The translations under genes and the position numbers were made by a program. The notes beneath the pieces are model-generated. The model saw only the letters and a program-made list of their open reading frames with translations. It had not been told where the DNA came from and did no database searches. Shown one piece after another: positions 8,996-17,603 of a DNA stretch of 64,000 nt. Position 1 is the stretch's first letter, and each line of letters opens with the position of its first letter. Source of the stretch: Kaistia algarum (GTDB lineage Bacteria > Pseudomonadota > Alphaproteobacteria > Rhizobiales > Kaistiaceae); assembly GCF_026343945.1 (NCBI RefSeq), contig NZ_JAPKNJ010000001.1:1860001-1924000 (forward strand), in the 5' to 3' direction.

Positions 8996-10399
8996 TCAGT
9001 AGCGGTAATGTTCCGGCTTGAACGGACCCGTTTCGGCGACGCCGATATAGGACGACTGCTTCTCCGACAGCTTGGTCAGCTTGACGCCGATCTTGGCCAG
9101 ATGCAGCGCCGCGACCTTCTCGTCGAGATATTTCGGTAGCGTGTAGACCTTGCGCTCATAATGGCCGGGCTTGGTCCAGAGTTCGATCTGTGCCAGCGTC
9201 TGGTTGGTGAAGGACGCCGACATGACGAAGCTCGGATGACCGGTGGCATTGCCGAGATTGACCAGGCGCCCTTCCGACAGAAGGATGATGCGCTTGCCGC
9301 TGGCGAACTCGATCTCGTCGACCTGCGGCTTGACGTTGTTCCACTTCAGGTTCCGCAGCGCGGCGATCTGAATCTCGCTGTCGAAATGGCCGATGTTGCA
9401 GACGATCGCGCGGTCCTTCATGGCCCGCATATGCTCGATCGTGATGACATCGACATTGCCGGTGGCCGTGACGAAGATGTCGGCGCGCGGCGCCGCATCT
9501 TCCATGGTCGTGACCTCATAGCCTTCCATCGCCGCCTGCAGGGCGCAGATCGGATCGACTTCCGAAACCATGACGCGGCAGCCGGCCTGGCGCAGCGAGG
9601 CGGCCGAGCCCTTGCCGACATCGCCGAAGCCGGCGACCATGGCGACCTTGCCCGACATCATGACGTCGGTGCCGCGACGGATGCCGTCGACCAGCGATTC
9701 GCGGCAACCATAGAGATTGTCGAATTTCGACTTGGTGACCGAATCGTTGACGTTGATGGCCGGCCAGAGCAGCTTGCCCTGCTTCTGCATCTCGTAGAGG
9801 CGATGCACGCCGGTGGTCGTCTCCTCGGTGACGCCCTTGATCGATCTGGCGATCTTGCCGTACCAGCCTGGATGGGTGCCGAGGCGTTTCTTGATCGAGG
9901 CGAAGAGGACTTCCTCTTCCTCATTCTCCGGCTGTTCCAGGAAGGCGGTGTCGCCATCCTCGGCGCGCTGGCCGAGATGGATGAGCACCGTGGCGTCGCC
10001 GCCATCGTCGAGGATCATGTTCGGAACGCCGCCATCGGCCCATTCGAAGATGCGGTGCGTATAATCCCAATAGTCGACGAGGCTCTCGCCCTTGATGGCG
10101 AAGACCGGCGTACCGGAAGCAGCGATCGCCGCCGCGGCGTGGTCCTGCGTCGAATAGATGTTGCAGGAGGCCCAGCGGACATCGGCGCCGAGCGCCTTCA
10201 GCGTCTCGATCAACACGCCCGTCTGGATCGTCATATGCAGCGAACCGGCGATGCGCGCGCCCTTCAGCGGCTGCGTCGGACCGAACTCGGCGCGAACGCT
10301 CATGAGCCCCGGCATCTCGGTCTCGGCGATCGACAGTTCCTTGCGGCCCCAATCGGCGAGTCCAATATCCTTGATCGCGTAGTCGTGCACCTTGGCCAT
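8996..10399 (-). CDS. ahcY: Adenosylhomocysteinase (SAH hydrolase)
   Basis: Splits S-adenosylhomocysteine to adenosine and homocysteine, relieving product inhibition of methyltransferases. The product is 467 residues, the long proteobacterial form. Visible signatures include the NAD-binding [17 protein letters not shown], the substrate segment [19 protein letters not shown] around the catalytic Lys/Asp, and C-terminal KPEHYRY. I chose ATG 10399 because AAGGAG lies 9 bp upstream; the ATG at 10408 would overlap that site. A perfect 16-bp palindrome lies 73 bp upstream of the start, and a strong terminator follows. Confidence 0.97.
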   Translation of the reverse strand: MAKVHDYAIKDIGLADWGRKELSIAETEMPGLMSVRAEFGPTQPLKGARIAGSLHMTIQTGVLIETLKALGADVRWASCNIYSTQDHAAAAIAASGTPVFAIKGESLVDYWDYTHRIFEWADGGVPNMILDDGGDATVLIHLGQRAEDGDTAFLEQPENEEEEVLFASIKKRLGTHPGWYGKIARSIKGVTEETTTGVHRLYEMQKQGKLLWPAINVNDSVTKSKFDNLYGCRESLVDGIRRGTDVMMSGKVAMVAGFGDVGKGSAASLRQAGCRVMVSEVDPICALQAAMEGYEVTTMEDAAPRADIFVTATGNVDVITIEHMRAMKDRAIVCNIGHFDSEIQIAALRNLKWNNVKPQVDEIEFASGKRIILLSEGRLVNLGNATGHPSFVMSASFTNQTLAQIELWTKPGHYERKVYTLPKYLDEKVAALHLAKIGVKLTKLSEKQSSYIGVAETGPFKPEHYRY

Positions 10400-10471
10400 G
10401 AGCCGCATCTCCTTGTCGCTTGAGCGTTGGCAGCGCTTATAGCGGAGGGAGAGGACGGCGGCAATCAGGAT

Positions 10472-10487
10472 ATAAAGATATCTTTAT
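10472..10487. promoter_or_regulatory. Perfect 16-bp palindrome upstream of ahcY (candidate SahR-type operator)
   Basis: ATAAAGATATCTTTAT is identical to its reverse complement and sits in an AT-rich patch of the ahcY promoter region. SAM-cycle genes (ahcY, metH, metF, metK) of many Proteobacteria are controlled by the ArsR-family repressor SahR, which binds AT-rich palindromes and responds to SAH. The assignment here is by position and symmetry only. Confidence 0.6.
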
Positions 10488-10526
10488 GTGATGGAGTGCA
10501 GCTTCGCGTTCCGGTGCCACGCTCCG

Positions 10527-10557
10527 CTTGAACCCTCCCCTTGAGGGAAGGTTCAAG
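10527..10557. repeat. Inverted repeat between ptsH and ahcY
   Basis: CTTGAACC and GGTTCAAG form 8-bp outer arms, with a TCCC/GGGA inner stem. It lies 10 bp after the HPr stop. No T tract is present on either strand, so it is a poor intrinsic terminator. It resembles the short GC-rich palindromic repeats scattered between genes in many alphaproteobacteria. Confidence 0.4.
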
Positions 10558-10566
10558 AAAGAAGGG

Positions 10567-10863
10567 TTACTCCTCCTCGCCGAACTTGTCGGCGAGGAGC
10601 TTCTCGATCGCGTCGAGGGCTTCCTGGGCCTGCGGGCCTTCCGCGGTGACGCGGATGGAGGAGCCGATGCCGGCGGCGAGCATCATCAGGCCCATGATCG
10701 AGGTGCCGCCGACCATGTTCTGGTCCTTCGAGACGGTGATGACCGCATCGAAGCTGTCGGCGCATTGAACGAATTTGGCCGAGGCACGGGCGTGCAGGCC
10801 GCGGCGGTTGATGATGGGGAGGTCGCGGCAGAGTGCGGCGTCGTCCGTCATCGTCGCGCTCAT
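10567..10863 (-). CDS. PTS phosphocarrier protein HPr
   Basis: A 98-residue HPr-family protein. The phosphorylatable histidine is His24 in NRRGLHARASAKF and the regulatory serine region is GTSIMGLMMLAAG (Ser55), the target of HprK. In alphaproteobacteria this incomplete PTS has no sugar permease and is regulatory (carbon, nitrogen and envelope signalling). It overlaps the EIIA gene by 4 bp (ATGA), so the two are translationally coupled. A 9-residue N-terminal extension precedes the usual core. Confidence 0.95.
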   Translation of the reverse strand: MSATMTDDAALCRDLPIINRRGLHARASAKFVQCADSFDAVITVSKDQNMVGGTSIMGLMMLAAGIGSSIRVTAEGPQAQEALDAIEKLLADKFGEEE

Positions 10864-11261
10864 TGGCCCGCCAGAACCTGGCTGGCGACATTGATATATT
10901 TGCGTCCCGCCTCCTGAGCGCCCTGGATGGCCGCCTGCAGCGGCTTCTCCCCGCGCACGCTGGCGAGCTTGATAAGCATTGGCAGATTGACGCCGGCGAT
11001 GACCTCGATGCGGCCGGCTTCCATCACCGATATGGCGAGGTTGGACGGGGTGCCGCCGAACATGTCGGTGAGCAGGATGACGCCGCTGCCGTCATCGACG
11101 CCTTTGACGGCATCGACGATGTCCTGACGCCGGCGCTCCATATCGTCCTCCGGACCGATCGCGATCGTCTCGATCTGGCTCTGGCGGCCGACGACGTGCT
11201 CCAGGGCGGCGCGGAACTCGGTGGCGAGCTGGCCGTGGGTGACAAGGACGAGCCCGATCAT
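10860..11261 (-). CDS. PTS IIA component, mannose/fructose family
   Basis: A 133-residue EIIA-Man-type domain that accepts phosphate from HPr on His9 (LVTHGQLA). There is no fused IIB domain and no IIC or IID gene nearby, so it probably acts as a regulator rather than in sugar uptake. It lies between hprK (180 bp upstream) and HPr (4-bp overlap). Confidence 0.93.
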   Translation of the reverse strand: MIGLVLVTHGQLATEFRAALEHVVGRQSQIETIAIGPEDDMERRRQDIVDAVKGVDDGSGVILLTDMFGGTPSNLAISVMEAGRIEVIAGVNLPMLIKLASVRGEKPLQAAIQGAQEAGRKYINVASQVLAGQ

Positions 11262-11343
11262 GCCCTTCGATTACCTGTTGTTCTCGTTGCTCGACGCCCT
11301 GCGGGCCGAATGGCTGTCCGAAGCCGGACCTTTCCGGTAGCAG

Positions 11344-11361
11344 GGCGGGTGGAGGCCCGCC
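11344..11361 (-). promoter_or_regulatory. Hairpin in the hprK-EIIA spacer
   Basis: GGCGGG and CCCGCC form a 6-bp stem with a 6-base loop in the 180-bp gap between hprK and the EIIA gene. It has no U tract. It may mark the start of a separate EIIA-HPr unit or a partial attenuation point. Confidence 0.25.
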
Positions 11362-11441
11362 GAACGGCTCCGCATCTTGACCGAACGATGCCGCAACGCA
11401 AGAAAAAAGCGGGCGCGTGGATCATGGATTTTTCAGTCATC

Positions 11442-11903
11442 CTAAACTGGAACCGCCGGAAAGCGGATGGCGGCCAACACCCGCACCCAGCCATCGGCCT
11501 GCCCGATCGGCAAGGCCATGCGCCTGAGGCGGACCCCTTCAATCTCGATTTCCGCCGCTGCCGCCGATGGCAAGCGGGAACAGAGTTCGACGGGCTGCAG
11601 GTCGACGACGAGACCGATTTCCGCTGAAGATAGATAGGGTTGGCGAAGGATCCCCTGGCCACGCACCTCGATCAGGCCAGCCAGCGGCTCCGGCGGCGAC
11701 GCGAAAAGCCGGCCCGCCTCAGCGGCCAGGACGACGCGGTCGTCGGCGATCAGGCGGCAGTCGTCCCGACCGGCGATGAGCAGGGCGAGGACGAGCGACG
11801 ACTTGCCGCTGCCGCTCTGGCCCCGCACCAGCACGCCGCGCCCCTCGACTTGAATTGCCGAGGCATGGACCGTCGCCGGTAAGGCTTTTGGCGTTTGTCC
11901 CAT
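11442..11903 (-). CDS. hprK: HPr kinase/phosphorylase, short alphaproteobacterial form
   Basis: Phosphorylates and dephosphorylates the regulatory Ser of HPr. At 153 residues it is about half the Gram-positive enzyme: the N-terminal domain is absent and only the catalytic P-loop domain remains (GQSGSGKSS at 28-36, LIADDRV at about 53-59, and ASPPEPLAGLIEVRGQGI). The start at 11903 lies 4 bp after the chvG stop; a longer in-frame extension overlaps chvG and is rejected. Placement after chvI-chvG ties it to the same regulatory operon. Confidence 0.92.
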   Translation of the reverse strand: MGQTPKALPATVHASAIQVEGRGVLVRGQSGSGKSSLVLALLIAGRDDCRLIADDRVVLAAEAGRLFASPPEPLAGLIEVRGQGILRQPYLSSAEIGLVVDLQPVELCSRLPSAAAAEIEIEGVRLRRMALPIGQADGWVRVLAAIRFPAVPV

Positions 11904-11907
11904 GGTG

Positions 11908-13686
11908 TCAGGCCGACGCCGCCGGCAGGCGCACGGTGAAGCGCGCGCCATGCGCCAAGCCTTTCTCGGCCCCGGAGCGACCCACATTCTCCGCCCAGAT
12001 GCGGCCGCGATGGGCCTCGACGATCTGCTTGGAAATGGAAAGGCCAAGGCCGGAATTCTGCCCGAACGCCTCCTGCTCGGGGCGATCGGTATAGAAGCGC
12101 TCGAAGATGCGCTCGATCTGGTCGGCGCCGATTCCCGGCCCGTCATCCTCGACGACGATATCGACGAAGGCGCCGCTGCGCTTCACGCTGACCCGGACAT
12201 GGCCCTCTTTCGGCGTGAAGGAGCGGGCATTGTCGAGAAGGTTGGTGAAGACCTGGCCGAGGCGCCCGTCATGGCCGAGCACGACATAGGCATCGGGCGT
12301 CTCCGCCTTGGCAACCTCGAGGCGGATCTGCGGCCCTTCCGGCGATGCGATTTCGCGCGCGATCGAGACCACCGCATCGGCAATCTTCGCGACATCCACC
12401 GGCAGCGCGTCCTGGCGGGCCAGCTCGGCATCGAGGCGCGAGGCGTCGGAGATGTCGCTGATCAAGCGGTTCAGCCGCTGGACGTCATGCTGGATGATCT
12501 CGTTGAGCCGTGCCTTCGACGCCGCCGTCTTGGCGAGCGGCAGCGTCTCCACGGCGCTGCGAAGCGATGTCAGCGGGTTCTTCAGTTCGTGACTGACATC
12601 GGCCGCGAAGCTCTCGATCGCCTCGATGCGGTTGAAGAGCGCCTGCGTCATCTCGCGTAGCGCCACCGAAAGATGGCCGATCTCGTCCTGCCGGCTCGAA
12701 TAGTCGGGGATCTGCGGGCGCGAGGAGGCGCCGCGGCGTACGCGGTCGGCCGCATCGGCGAGGCGGCGGAGCGGCGCGGCGATGGTGCCGGCCAGCAGGA
12801 TCGACAGGACGACGACGACGGCTGCCGAGACCAGGAAGACGCGCACGATCGCCATGCGCTCGGCGTGAACGATCGCATCGATATCGCCGCCCTGGGTCGA
12901 GAGCAGCAGCACCCCGAGCACCGATCGATAGCGCTGGATCGGCACGGCGACGGACACGATCAGTTCGCCGCGCTCGGTAATGCGCACGATCGAGGACGGA
13001 CTGCCGACAAGGGCCGTCGCGACCTCCGGATAGTCCTTGCCGGAGAGGCCCGCGAGTTCGTGATAGATCGGCAGATCATCGCGCTGCAGATGGATCTTCA
13101 CCCATTCCCAGATGCGATCGAACAGGGCCGGCTCGTCCTCCGCCGTCGCCGGGAGGTCGAAGCGCAGCACCTGGCCGCGGGAATAGAGATTGGAGGAATC
13201 GAGGATCAGGCTGCCGTCGCGGTCATAGATGCGGGCGCGCGTGCGCGTCGGCGAGATCAGGCGCCGCAACACCGGCGCCACGCGTTCCGGATTGATCGGG
13301 AAATCGAGACCCTCGACTTGATTGAGGCCCGGCGCCAGGTTTTCACCGGCCTGCTGTTCCAGCAGCTTGTCGGGATCGATCGTGATGGTGTTGGTCTCGA
13401 CGCTCGCCGAAGCGGCGATCGCCCCGGCGATGATCTCGCCCTGCGTCAGAAGGCTCTCGAGCCGCGCGTCGATCAGGCCGGCGCGGAACTGGTTCAGATA
13501 CAGGATGCCGGAGACGAGAACGATCAGCGCCGCGAGGTTAAGGACGACGATCCGCCGCGTCAGGCTCGAAAAGAGATGCGGCCCGACCGAGCGCAGCATG
13601 CGCGCGCCGAGACGCCGCCACAGCCGCAGCCGCAAGCGCCGCGGCGGATTGCGGACGGGAAGCTGCTCGTCGAGGCTCGCCGTCAT
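11908..13686 (-). CDS. chvG: Sensor histidine kinase ChvG (ExoS/BvrS family)
   Basis: A 592-residue membrane sensor kinase with TM1 at about 46-66, a roughly 210-residue periplasmic domain, TM2 near 277-305, HAMP, the H-box ADVSHELKNPL (His366) and an ATPase with FGQNSGLGLSISKQI. In rhizobia, Agrobacterium and Brucella this kinase senses acid and envelope stress and controls succinoglycan, motility and virulence. It lies 28 bp downstream of chvI, with hprK next. Identity rests on sequence plus the conserved gene order. Confidence 0.93.
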   Translation of the reverse strand: MTASLDEQLPVRNPPRRLRLRLWRRLGARMLRSVGPHLFSSLTRRIVVLNLAALIVLVSGILYLNQFRAGLIDARLESLLTQGEIIAGAIAASASVETNTITIDPDKLLEQQAGENLAPGLNQVEGLDFPINPERVAPVLRRLISPTRTRARIYDRDGSLILDSSNLYSRGQVLRFDLPATAEDEPALFDRIWEWVKIHLQRDDLPIYHELAGLSGKDYPEVATALVGSPSSIVRITERGELIVSVAVPIQRYRSVLGVLLLSTQGGDIDAIVHAERMAIVRVFLVSAAVVVVLSILLAGTIAAPLRRLADAADRVRRGASSRPQIPDYSSRQDEIGHLSVALREMTQALFNRIEAIESFAADVSHELKNPLTSLRSAVETLPLAKTAASKARLNEIIQHDVQRLNRLISDISDASRLDAELARQDALPVDVAKIADAVVSIAREIASPEGPQIRLEVAKAETPDAYVVLGHDGRLGQVFTNLLDNARSFTPKEGHVRVSVKRSGAFVDIVVEDDGPGIGADQIERIFERFYTDRPEQEAFGQNSGLGLSISKQIVEAHRGRIWAENVGRSGAEKGLAHGARFTVRLPAASA

Positions 13687-13714
13687 TCCTCCATCCGTTC
13701 CCGCGATCGGCCCG

Positions 13715-14422
13715 TCACGCTTCCTTGAAGCGGTAGCCGACGCCGTAGAGCGTCTCGATCATGTCGAAATCGTCGTCGACGGCTTTGAACTTCTTCCTCA
13801 GGCGCTTGATATGGCTATCGATGGTCCGGTCGTCCACATAGACCTGATCGTCATAGGCGGCGTCCATCAGCGCATTGCGGCTCTTCACCACCCCAGGGCG
13901 CTGGGCGAGGGCGTAGAGAATCAGGAACTCCGTCACCGTGAGCGTCACCGGCTCGCCGTTCCAGGTGCAGGTATGGCGTTCCTGATCCATGGAGAGAGCA
14001 CCACGATCGAGATTCTTCGCCGCGTCCGGCACCTTGCCGGGCACAGGCGCCGCGTCGCGCGGCTGGAAGCGGCGGAGCACCGCCTTGACCCGCTCGACCA
14101 GAAGGCGCTGCGAGAACGGCTTCTTGATGAAGTCGTCGGCGCCCATCTTCAGGCCGAACAATTCGTCGATCTCGTCATCCTTCGAGGTCAGGAAGATGAC
14201 GGGAAGATCCGTGCGCTGGCGCAGGCGGCGCAGAAGCTCCATCCCGTCCATACGCGGCATCTTGATGTCGAGGATGGCAAGATCGGGAAGACTTTGCTGA
14301 AAGCCATCCAGCGCGGAAGCACCGTCCGTATAAGTCTGGACACGGTAGCCTTCCGATTCGAGCGCGATGGATACAGACGCAAGAATGTTGCGATCATCAT
14401 CGACGAGGGCAATCGTCGGCAT
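13715..14422 (-). CDS. chvI: Response regulator ChvI (BvrR family, OmpR type)
   Basis: 235 residues. A receiver domain with the acidic pocket VDDDRN and the phospho-acceptor Asp52 in [11 protein letters not shown], then a winged-helix DNA-binding domain (about 135-232) ending GVGYRFKEA. It is the partner of ChvG immediately downstream. In this order the system globally controls envelope, exopolysaccharide and carbon genes. It is divergent from the hugZ gene across 235 bp. Confidence 0.95.
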   Translation of the reverse strand: MPTIALVDDDRNILASVSIALESEGYRVQTYTDGASALDGFQQSLPDLAILDIKMPRMDGMELLRRLRQRTDLPVIFLTSKDDEIDELFGLKMGADDFIKKPFSQRLLVERVKAVLRRFQPRDAAPVPGKVPDAAKNLDRGALSMDQERHTCTWNGEPVTLTVTEFLILYALAQRPGVVKSRNALMDAAYDDQVYVDDRTIDSHIKRLRKKFKAVDDDFDMIETLYGVGYRFKEA

Positions 14423-14598
14423 GAAATGACGTCTCCCGGCGGTTGTTCCGCTACGCTGCTCTTCTCGGCCACGTGGACGAGAATCCGGCCAACACGGCCG
14501 GCAACCGCGTTAAGGTCGCAGGAATACGCGGAAAATGTGGCATTGACCCTATAGGATATCCACGATCGACGCCATGGCGACGCTGGACCCACCGATAA

Positions 14599-14625
14599 AA
14601 ATGATGATTATAACAGTCATCATTT
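14599..14625. promoter_or_regulatory. 27-bp inverted repeat upstream of hugZ
   Basis: AAATGATGA and TCATCATTT are perfect 9-bp arms separated by nine AT-rich bases. It ends 32 bp before the hugZ start, in an AT-rich patch shared with the divergent chvI promoter region. Size and symmetry fit a dimeric repressor such as a Fur-family protein; the regulator is unknown. Confidence 0.55.
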
Positions 14626-14657
14626 AGGATTCGAGCGGCGCGAAAGGTGGATTAGAC

Positions 14658-15380
14658 ATGGCAGACGAGACCTCGTTCGACGCAATAGCGACGGCCCGGT
14701 CGGTGATCCGGAATGCGCGCTCCGCCAGCCTGGGGACGCTCGACGAGACCGGCGCCCCGTTTGTCAGCCTCGTGACCTTTGCCACGATGCCGGACCTTCG
14801 TCCGGTGCTGTCGCTTTCCGATCTCGCCGTCCATGCGAAAAACCTGAAGCGCGATCCGCGCGCCTCGCTGCTTTTCGTTGCCCCCGGCGGCGAGAGCGGC
14901 AACCCGCTTGCCGGCTCGCGGCTTACCCTGACGGGCCGGCTGGCGCCGACGGACGACGAAGCGGCGCTCTGGCGCTACCAGCAGATGCATGGCGACAGCA
15001 CCACGAGCTTCGCCGACTTCCACACCTACCGCTTCGAGGTCTCCGGCTCCCATCTCGTCGCCGGATTCGGCCGGATCGTTGCGATTGCCCCCGACGAGCT
15101 TCTGCCCGACCATTCGGATTGCGGCGACGTGCTGGCGGGCGAAAAGATGGTCGTCGAGCATATGAACGCGGACCACGCCGACGCGATCGGCTTCTATGCC
15201 GTCAAACTGCTCGGGCTGGAGCCCGCGAACTGGCGCATGACCGGCAGCGATCCGGACGGCATCGATCTGGCCTTTTCGGAAAAGAGGGCGCGCCTTGACT
15301 ATCCCGCGCGCGCCCGAACCGTCGCGGAGGCCGGCGGCTATCTCAAGAACTTCGCCAAGGAGGCGCGGGAACGCGCCTGA
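14658..15380 (+). CDS. HugZ-family FMN-binding split-barrel/haem-utilisation protein
   Basis: 240 residues. An N-terminal pyridoxamine-5'-phosphate-oxidase-like split barrel (LGTLDETGAPFVSLVTF) is followed by a DUF2470 domain (VEHMNADHADAIGFYAVKLLG). Proteins of this architecture include HugZ-type haem oxygenases that release iron from haem; others act on flavin substrates, so haem use is probable, not proven. An AAGGTGG ribosome site precedes the ATG. A 27-bp inverted repeat lies just upstream, as expected for metal-controlled expression. Confidence 0.85.
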   Translation: MADETSFDAIATARSVIRNARSASLGTLDETGAPFVSLVTFATMPDLRPVLSLSDLAVHAKNLKRDPRASLLFVAPGGESGNPLAGSRLTLTGRLAPTDDEAALWRYQQMHGDSTTSFADFHTYRFEVSGSHLVAGFGRIVAIAPDELLPDHSDCGDVLAGEKMVVEHMNADHADAIGFYAVKLLGLEPANWRMTGSDPDGIDLAFSEKRARLDYPARARTVAEAGGYLKNFAKEARERA

Positions 15381-15664
15381 GGCCAAGAAAAGCCACCTCG
15401 CAATATTCGACGCGGATTGCGATCTGTTTGCTTTTATTTGGAAACCAAACAATCCAGACGCTTAACCGCGTTGCTTGGTCGCACCCGATTCAATCGATTT
15501 TATGGGCTGCCGAGGCTGGGTACCCCATTGTTCTGCTTGCGAAAAAATCCTTGGCCACCCTAGGTTCCGGAGCTGGGCCGAGCGCCCGCGCGATCGGGAA
15601 ATCCGTATCGCATCGCCCGTAGCGAGGACCCGTCCGCCGGCGTCCTTACCGAGGAGAATATACT
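15381..15664 (+). other. Intergenic promoter region of pckA
   Basis: 284 bp between hugZ and pckA. It contains an AT-richer patch (15400-15500) that probably holds the pckA promoter, an AATCGATT palindrome near 15490 and the GAGGAG ribosome site before the GTG start. I see no convincing open frame or terminator after hugZ. In rhizobia pckA is controlled by LacI-type PckR, but I could not identify a convincing operator. Confidence 0.5.
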
Positions 15665-17269
15665 GTGACCGAGAACGGCATTTTCAATCCTTCTTTCGGC
15701 GCCGATCGCTTCGGCCTGAAGTGGCTTGCCGGTCTCTATTGGAACTACGGGGCGCCCGAGCTCTATGAACAGTCATTGCGCCGCGGCGAGGGTCGCCTGA
15801 CCGCCGATGGCGCGCTGACGGTCGAGACCGGCGTCCATACCGGCCGTTCGCCGCAGGACAAGTTCATCGTGCGCGACGCCGCCACCGAGGCGACTGTCTG
15901 GTGGGACAACAACAAGCCGCTGTCCGCGGCGCATTTCGATACGCTCTATGCCGATATGCTGTCGCATGCGGCCAATCGCGAACTGTTCGCGCAGGACCTT
16001 TTCGGCGGCGCCGATCCGACCGAGCGCGTCAATGTGCGCGTCTTCACCGAGAAGGCCTGGCATTCGCTCTTCATCCGCAATCTCCTGATCCGTCCGGATG
16101 TCGCGGCGCTGAAGACCTTCGTGCCGAAGCTGACCATTCTCGACCTGCCCAGCTTCAAGGCGAGCGCCGAGCGCCACGGCGCCCGCACCGAGACGATGAT
16201 CGCCTGCGATTTCTCCCGCGGCATCGTGCTGGTCGCCGGAACCTCCTATGCCGGCGAGATCAAGAAAGCCGTCTTCACCTATCTGAACTTCACCCTGCCG
16301 GCGAAGGGCGTCATGCCGATGCACTGCTCGGCCAATATCGGCCCCGAGGGCGACACGGCCGTGTTCTTCGGCCTTTCCGGCACGGGCAAGACGACGCTTT
16401 CGGCCGATCCCGCGCGCACGCTCATCGGCGACGACGAGCATGGCTGGGGTCCGCAGGGTGTCTTCAACTTCGAAGGCGGCTGCTACGCCAAGACGATCCG
16501 CCTCTCGGCCGAGGCCGAGCCGGAGATCTATGCGACCACCAAGCGCTTCGGGACGGTACTCGAAAACGTGCCGCTCGCCCCGGTTACCCGCGTTCCCGAC
16601 TTTGACGATGCGTCGAAGACCGAGAACACCCGCGCCGCCTATCCGCTCGACTTCATCCCGAATGCCAGCGATACGGGCCGCGGCGGCCACCCGAAGGTCA
16701 TCGTCATGCTGACGGCCGATGCCTTCGGCGTGATGCCGCCGATCGCTCGGCTGACCCCGGCGCAGGCCATGTATCATTTCCTCTCCGGCTACACGGCCAA
16801 GGTCGCGGGAACCGAGAAGGGCGTGAGCGAGCCGCAGGCGACGTTCTCGACCTGCTTCGGCGCCCCGTTCATGCCGCGTCATCCGGCCGAATATGGCAAT
16901 CTGCTGCGCGAACTCATCGCCGAGCACGGCGTCTCCTGCTGGCTGGTTAATACCGGCTGGACCGGCGGCGCCTACGGCACCGGACGGCGGATGCCGATCA
17001 AGGCGACCCGTACGCTGCTCGCCGCGGCCCTTGATGGATCGCTCGACCAGGGCCGGTTCTATCTCGACCGCACCTTCGGCTTCCAGGTTCCCACGGACGT
17101 CGCCGGTGTCGAGCCGCATCTCCTGCATCCGCGCAAGACCTGGCAGGACAAGGCCGGCTATGATGCGCAGGCGGCGCGGCTCGTCGGCATGTTCCTGAAG
17201 AACTTCGAGAAGTTCTCGGCCTATGTCGACGACGAGGTTGTCAACGCCGCGCCGGGCATGGTCGCGTAA
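15665..17269 (+). CDS. pckA: Phosphoenolpyruvate carboxykinase (ATP)
   Basis: Converts oxaloacetate plus ATP to phosphoenolpyruvate, the committed step of gluconeogenesis in rhizobia growing on dicarboxylates. The 534-residue length is typical. Visible signatures are the substrate motif near [10 protein letters not shown], the P-loop [11 protein letters not shown] (about 239-249), the metal-binding GDDEHGWG and the [14 protein letters not shown] segment. The start is a GTG preceded by GAGGAG at good spacing. It stands alone on the plus strand next to chvI/chvG. Confidence 0.98.
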   Translation: MTENGIFNPSFGADRFGLKWLAGLYWNYGAPELYEQSLRRGEGRLTADGALTVETGVHTGRSPQDKFIVRDAATEATVWWDNNKPLSAAHFDTLYADMLSHAANRELFAQDLFGGADPTERVNVRVFTEKAWHSLFIRNLLIRPDVAALKTFVPKLTILDLPSFKASAERHGARTETMIACDFSRGIVLVAGTSYAGEIKKAVFTYLNFTLPAKGVMPMHCSANIGPEGDTAVFFGLSGTGKTTLSADPARTLIGDDEHGWGPQGVFNFEGGCYAKTIRLSAEAEPEIYATTKRFGTVLENVPLAPVTRVPDFDDASKTENTRAAYPLDFIPNASDTGRGGHPKVIVMLTADAFGVMPPIARLTPAQAMYHFLSGYTAKVAGTEKGVSEPQATFSTCFGAPFMPRHPAEYGNLLRELIAEHGVSCWLVNTGWTGGAYGTGRRMPIKATRTLLAAALDGSLDQGRFYLDRTFGFQVPTDVAGVEPHLLHPRKTWQDKAGYDAQAARLVGMFLKNFEKFSAYVDDEVVNAAPGMVA

Positions 17270-17282
17270 GCTGCCAGGACGG

Positions 17283-17302
17283 CGCCGGCCGATGGGCCGG
17301 CG
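17283..17302 (+). terminator. Hairpin after pckA
   Basis: CGCCGGCC and GGCCGGCG form an 8-bp stem with a GATG loop 13 bp past the pckA stop. No T tract follows, so it is a weak intrinsic terminator or an mRNA 3' stabiliser. Confidence 0.45.
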
Positions 17303-17403
17303 TCGCTCCGCCGCACCTCAAGAGCCATTTTGGATCAGCGCCGCGCGCCAATCTATCCATAGTGGTTTATCTATTCTGATACACTGTATATTGATATTTA
17401 GTC

Positions 17404-17422
17404 TTTACGAATGATTAACCAT
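17404..17422 (+). promoter_or_regulatory. CtrA-like site upstream of divL
   Basis: TTTA, seven bases, then TTAACCAT. This matches seven of eight positions of the alphaproteobacterial CtrA motif TTAA-N7-TTAA. It lies about 180 bp before the start of divL, whose product regulates CtrA activation, so a feedback site would make sense. Single near-matches also occur by chance in AT-rich promoters. Confidence 0.4.
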
Positions 17423-17603
17423 AGTCGGCCGACAATCGATCGGCTCGTGATGATCCTACCGTCGATCTTTTTCTCGGACCGATCGACTTCCCAGGTGATT
17501 CCCCAAGCCGCTACATTAGGGTGATTCGCGCGTAGCCGGAGTTTGTGATCGGCATAGGAAGCGGCTTGATCTCAATAGCTCTGACGGCGGAAAGGCCTGT
17601 TGC

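Larger units (their letters stand above)
17270..17603. other. 334-bp intergenic region between pckA and divL
   Basis: After the pckA hairpin there is an unusually AT-rich stretch (about 17335-17425), then GC-rich sequence up to the divL start. No credible gene is seen. A CtrA-like site lies at 17404-17422. The region probably carries the divL promoter. Confidence 0.6.

Noticed and set aside
10400..10566. SAH or SAM riboswitch upstream of ahcY
   Set aside because: I could not find the conserved cores of the known SAH or SAM riboswitches. A protein operator (the 16-bp palindrome) explains the symmetry better.
15773..17128. 451-residue open frame antisense to pckA
   Set aside because: Composition is a shadow of pckA (rich in Arg, Gly and His) with no family features or ribosome site.
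17335..17425. AT-rich region as a replication origin
   Set aside because: No cluster of DnaA boxes and no dnaA, parAB or hemE-type neighbour; a promoter function is sufficient.
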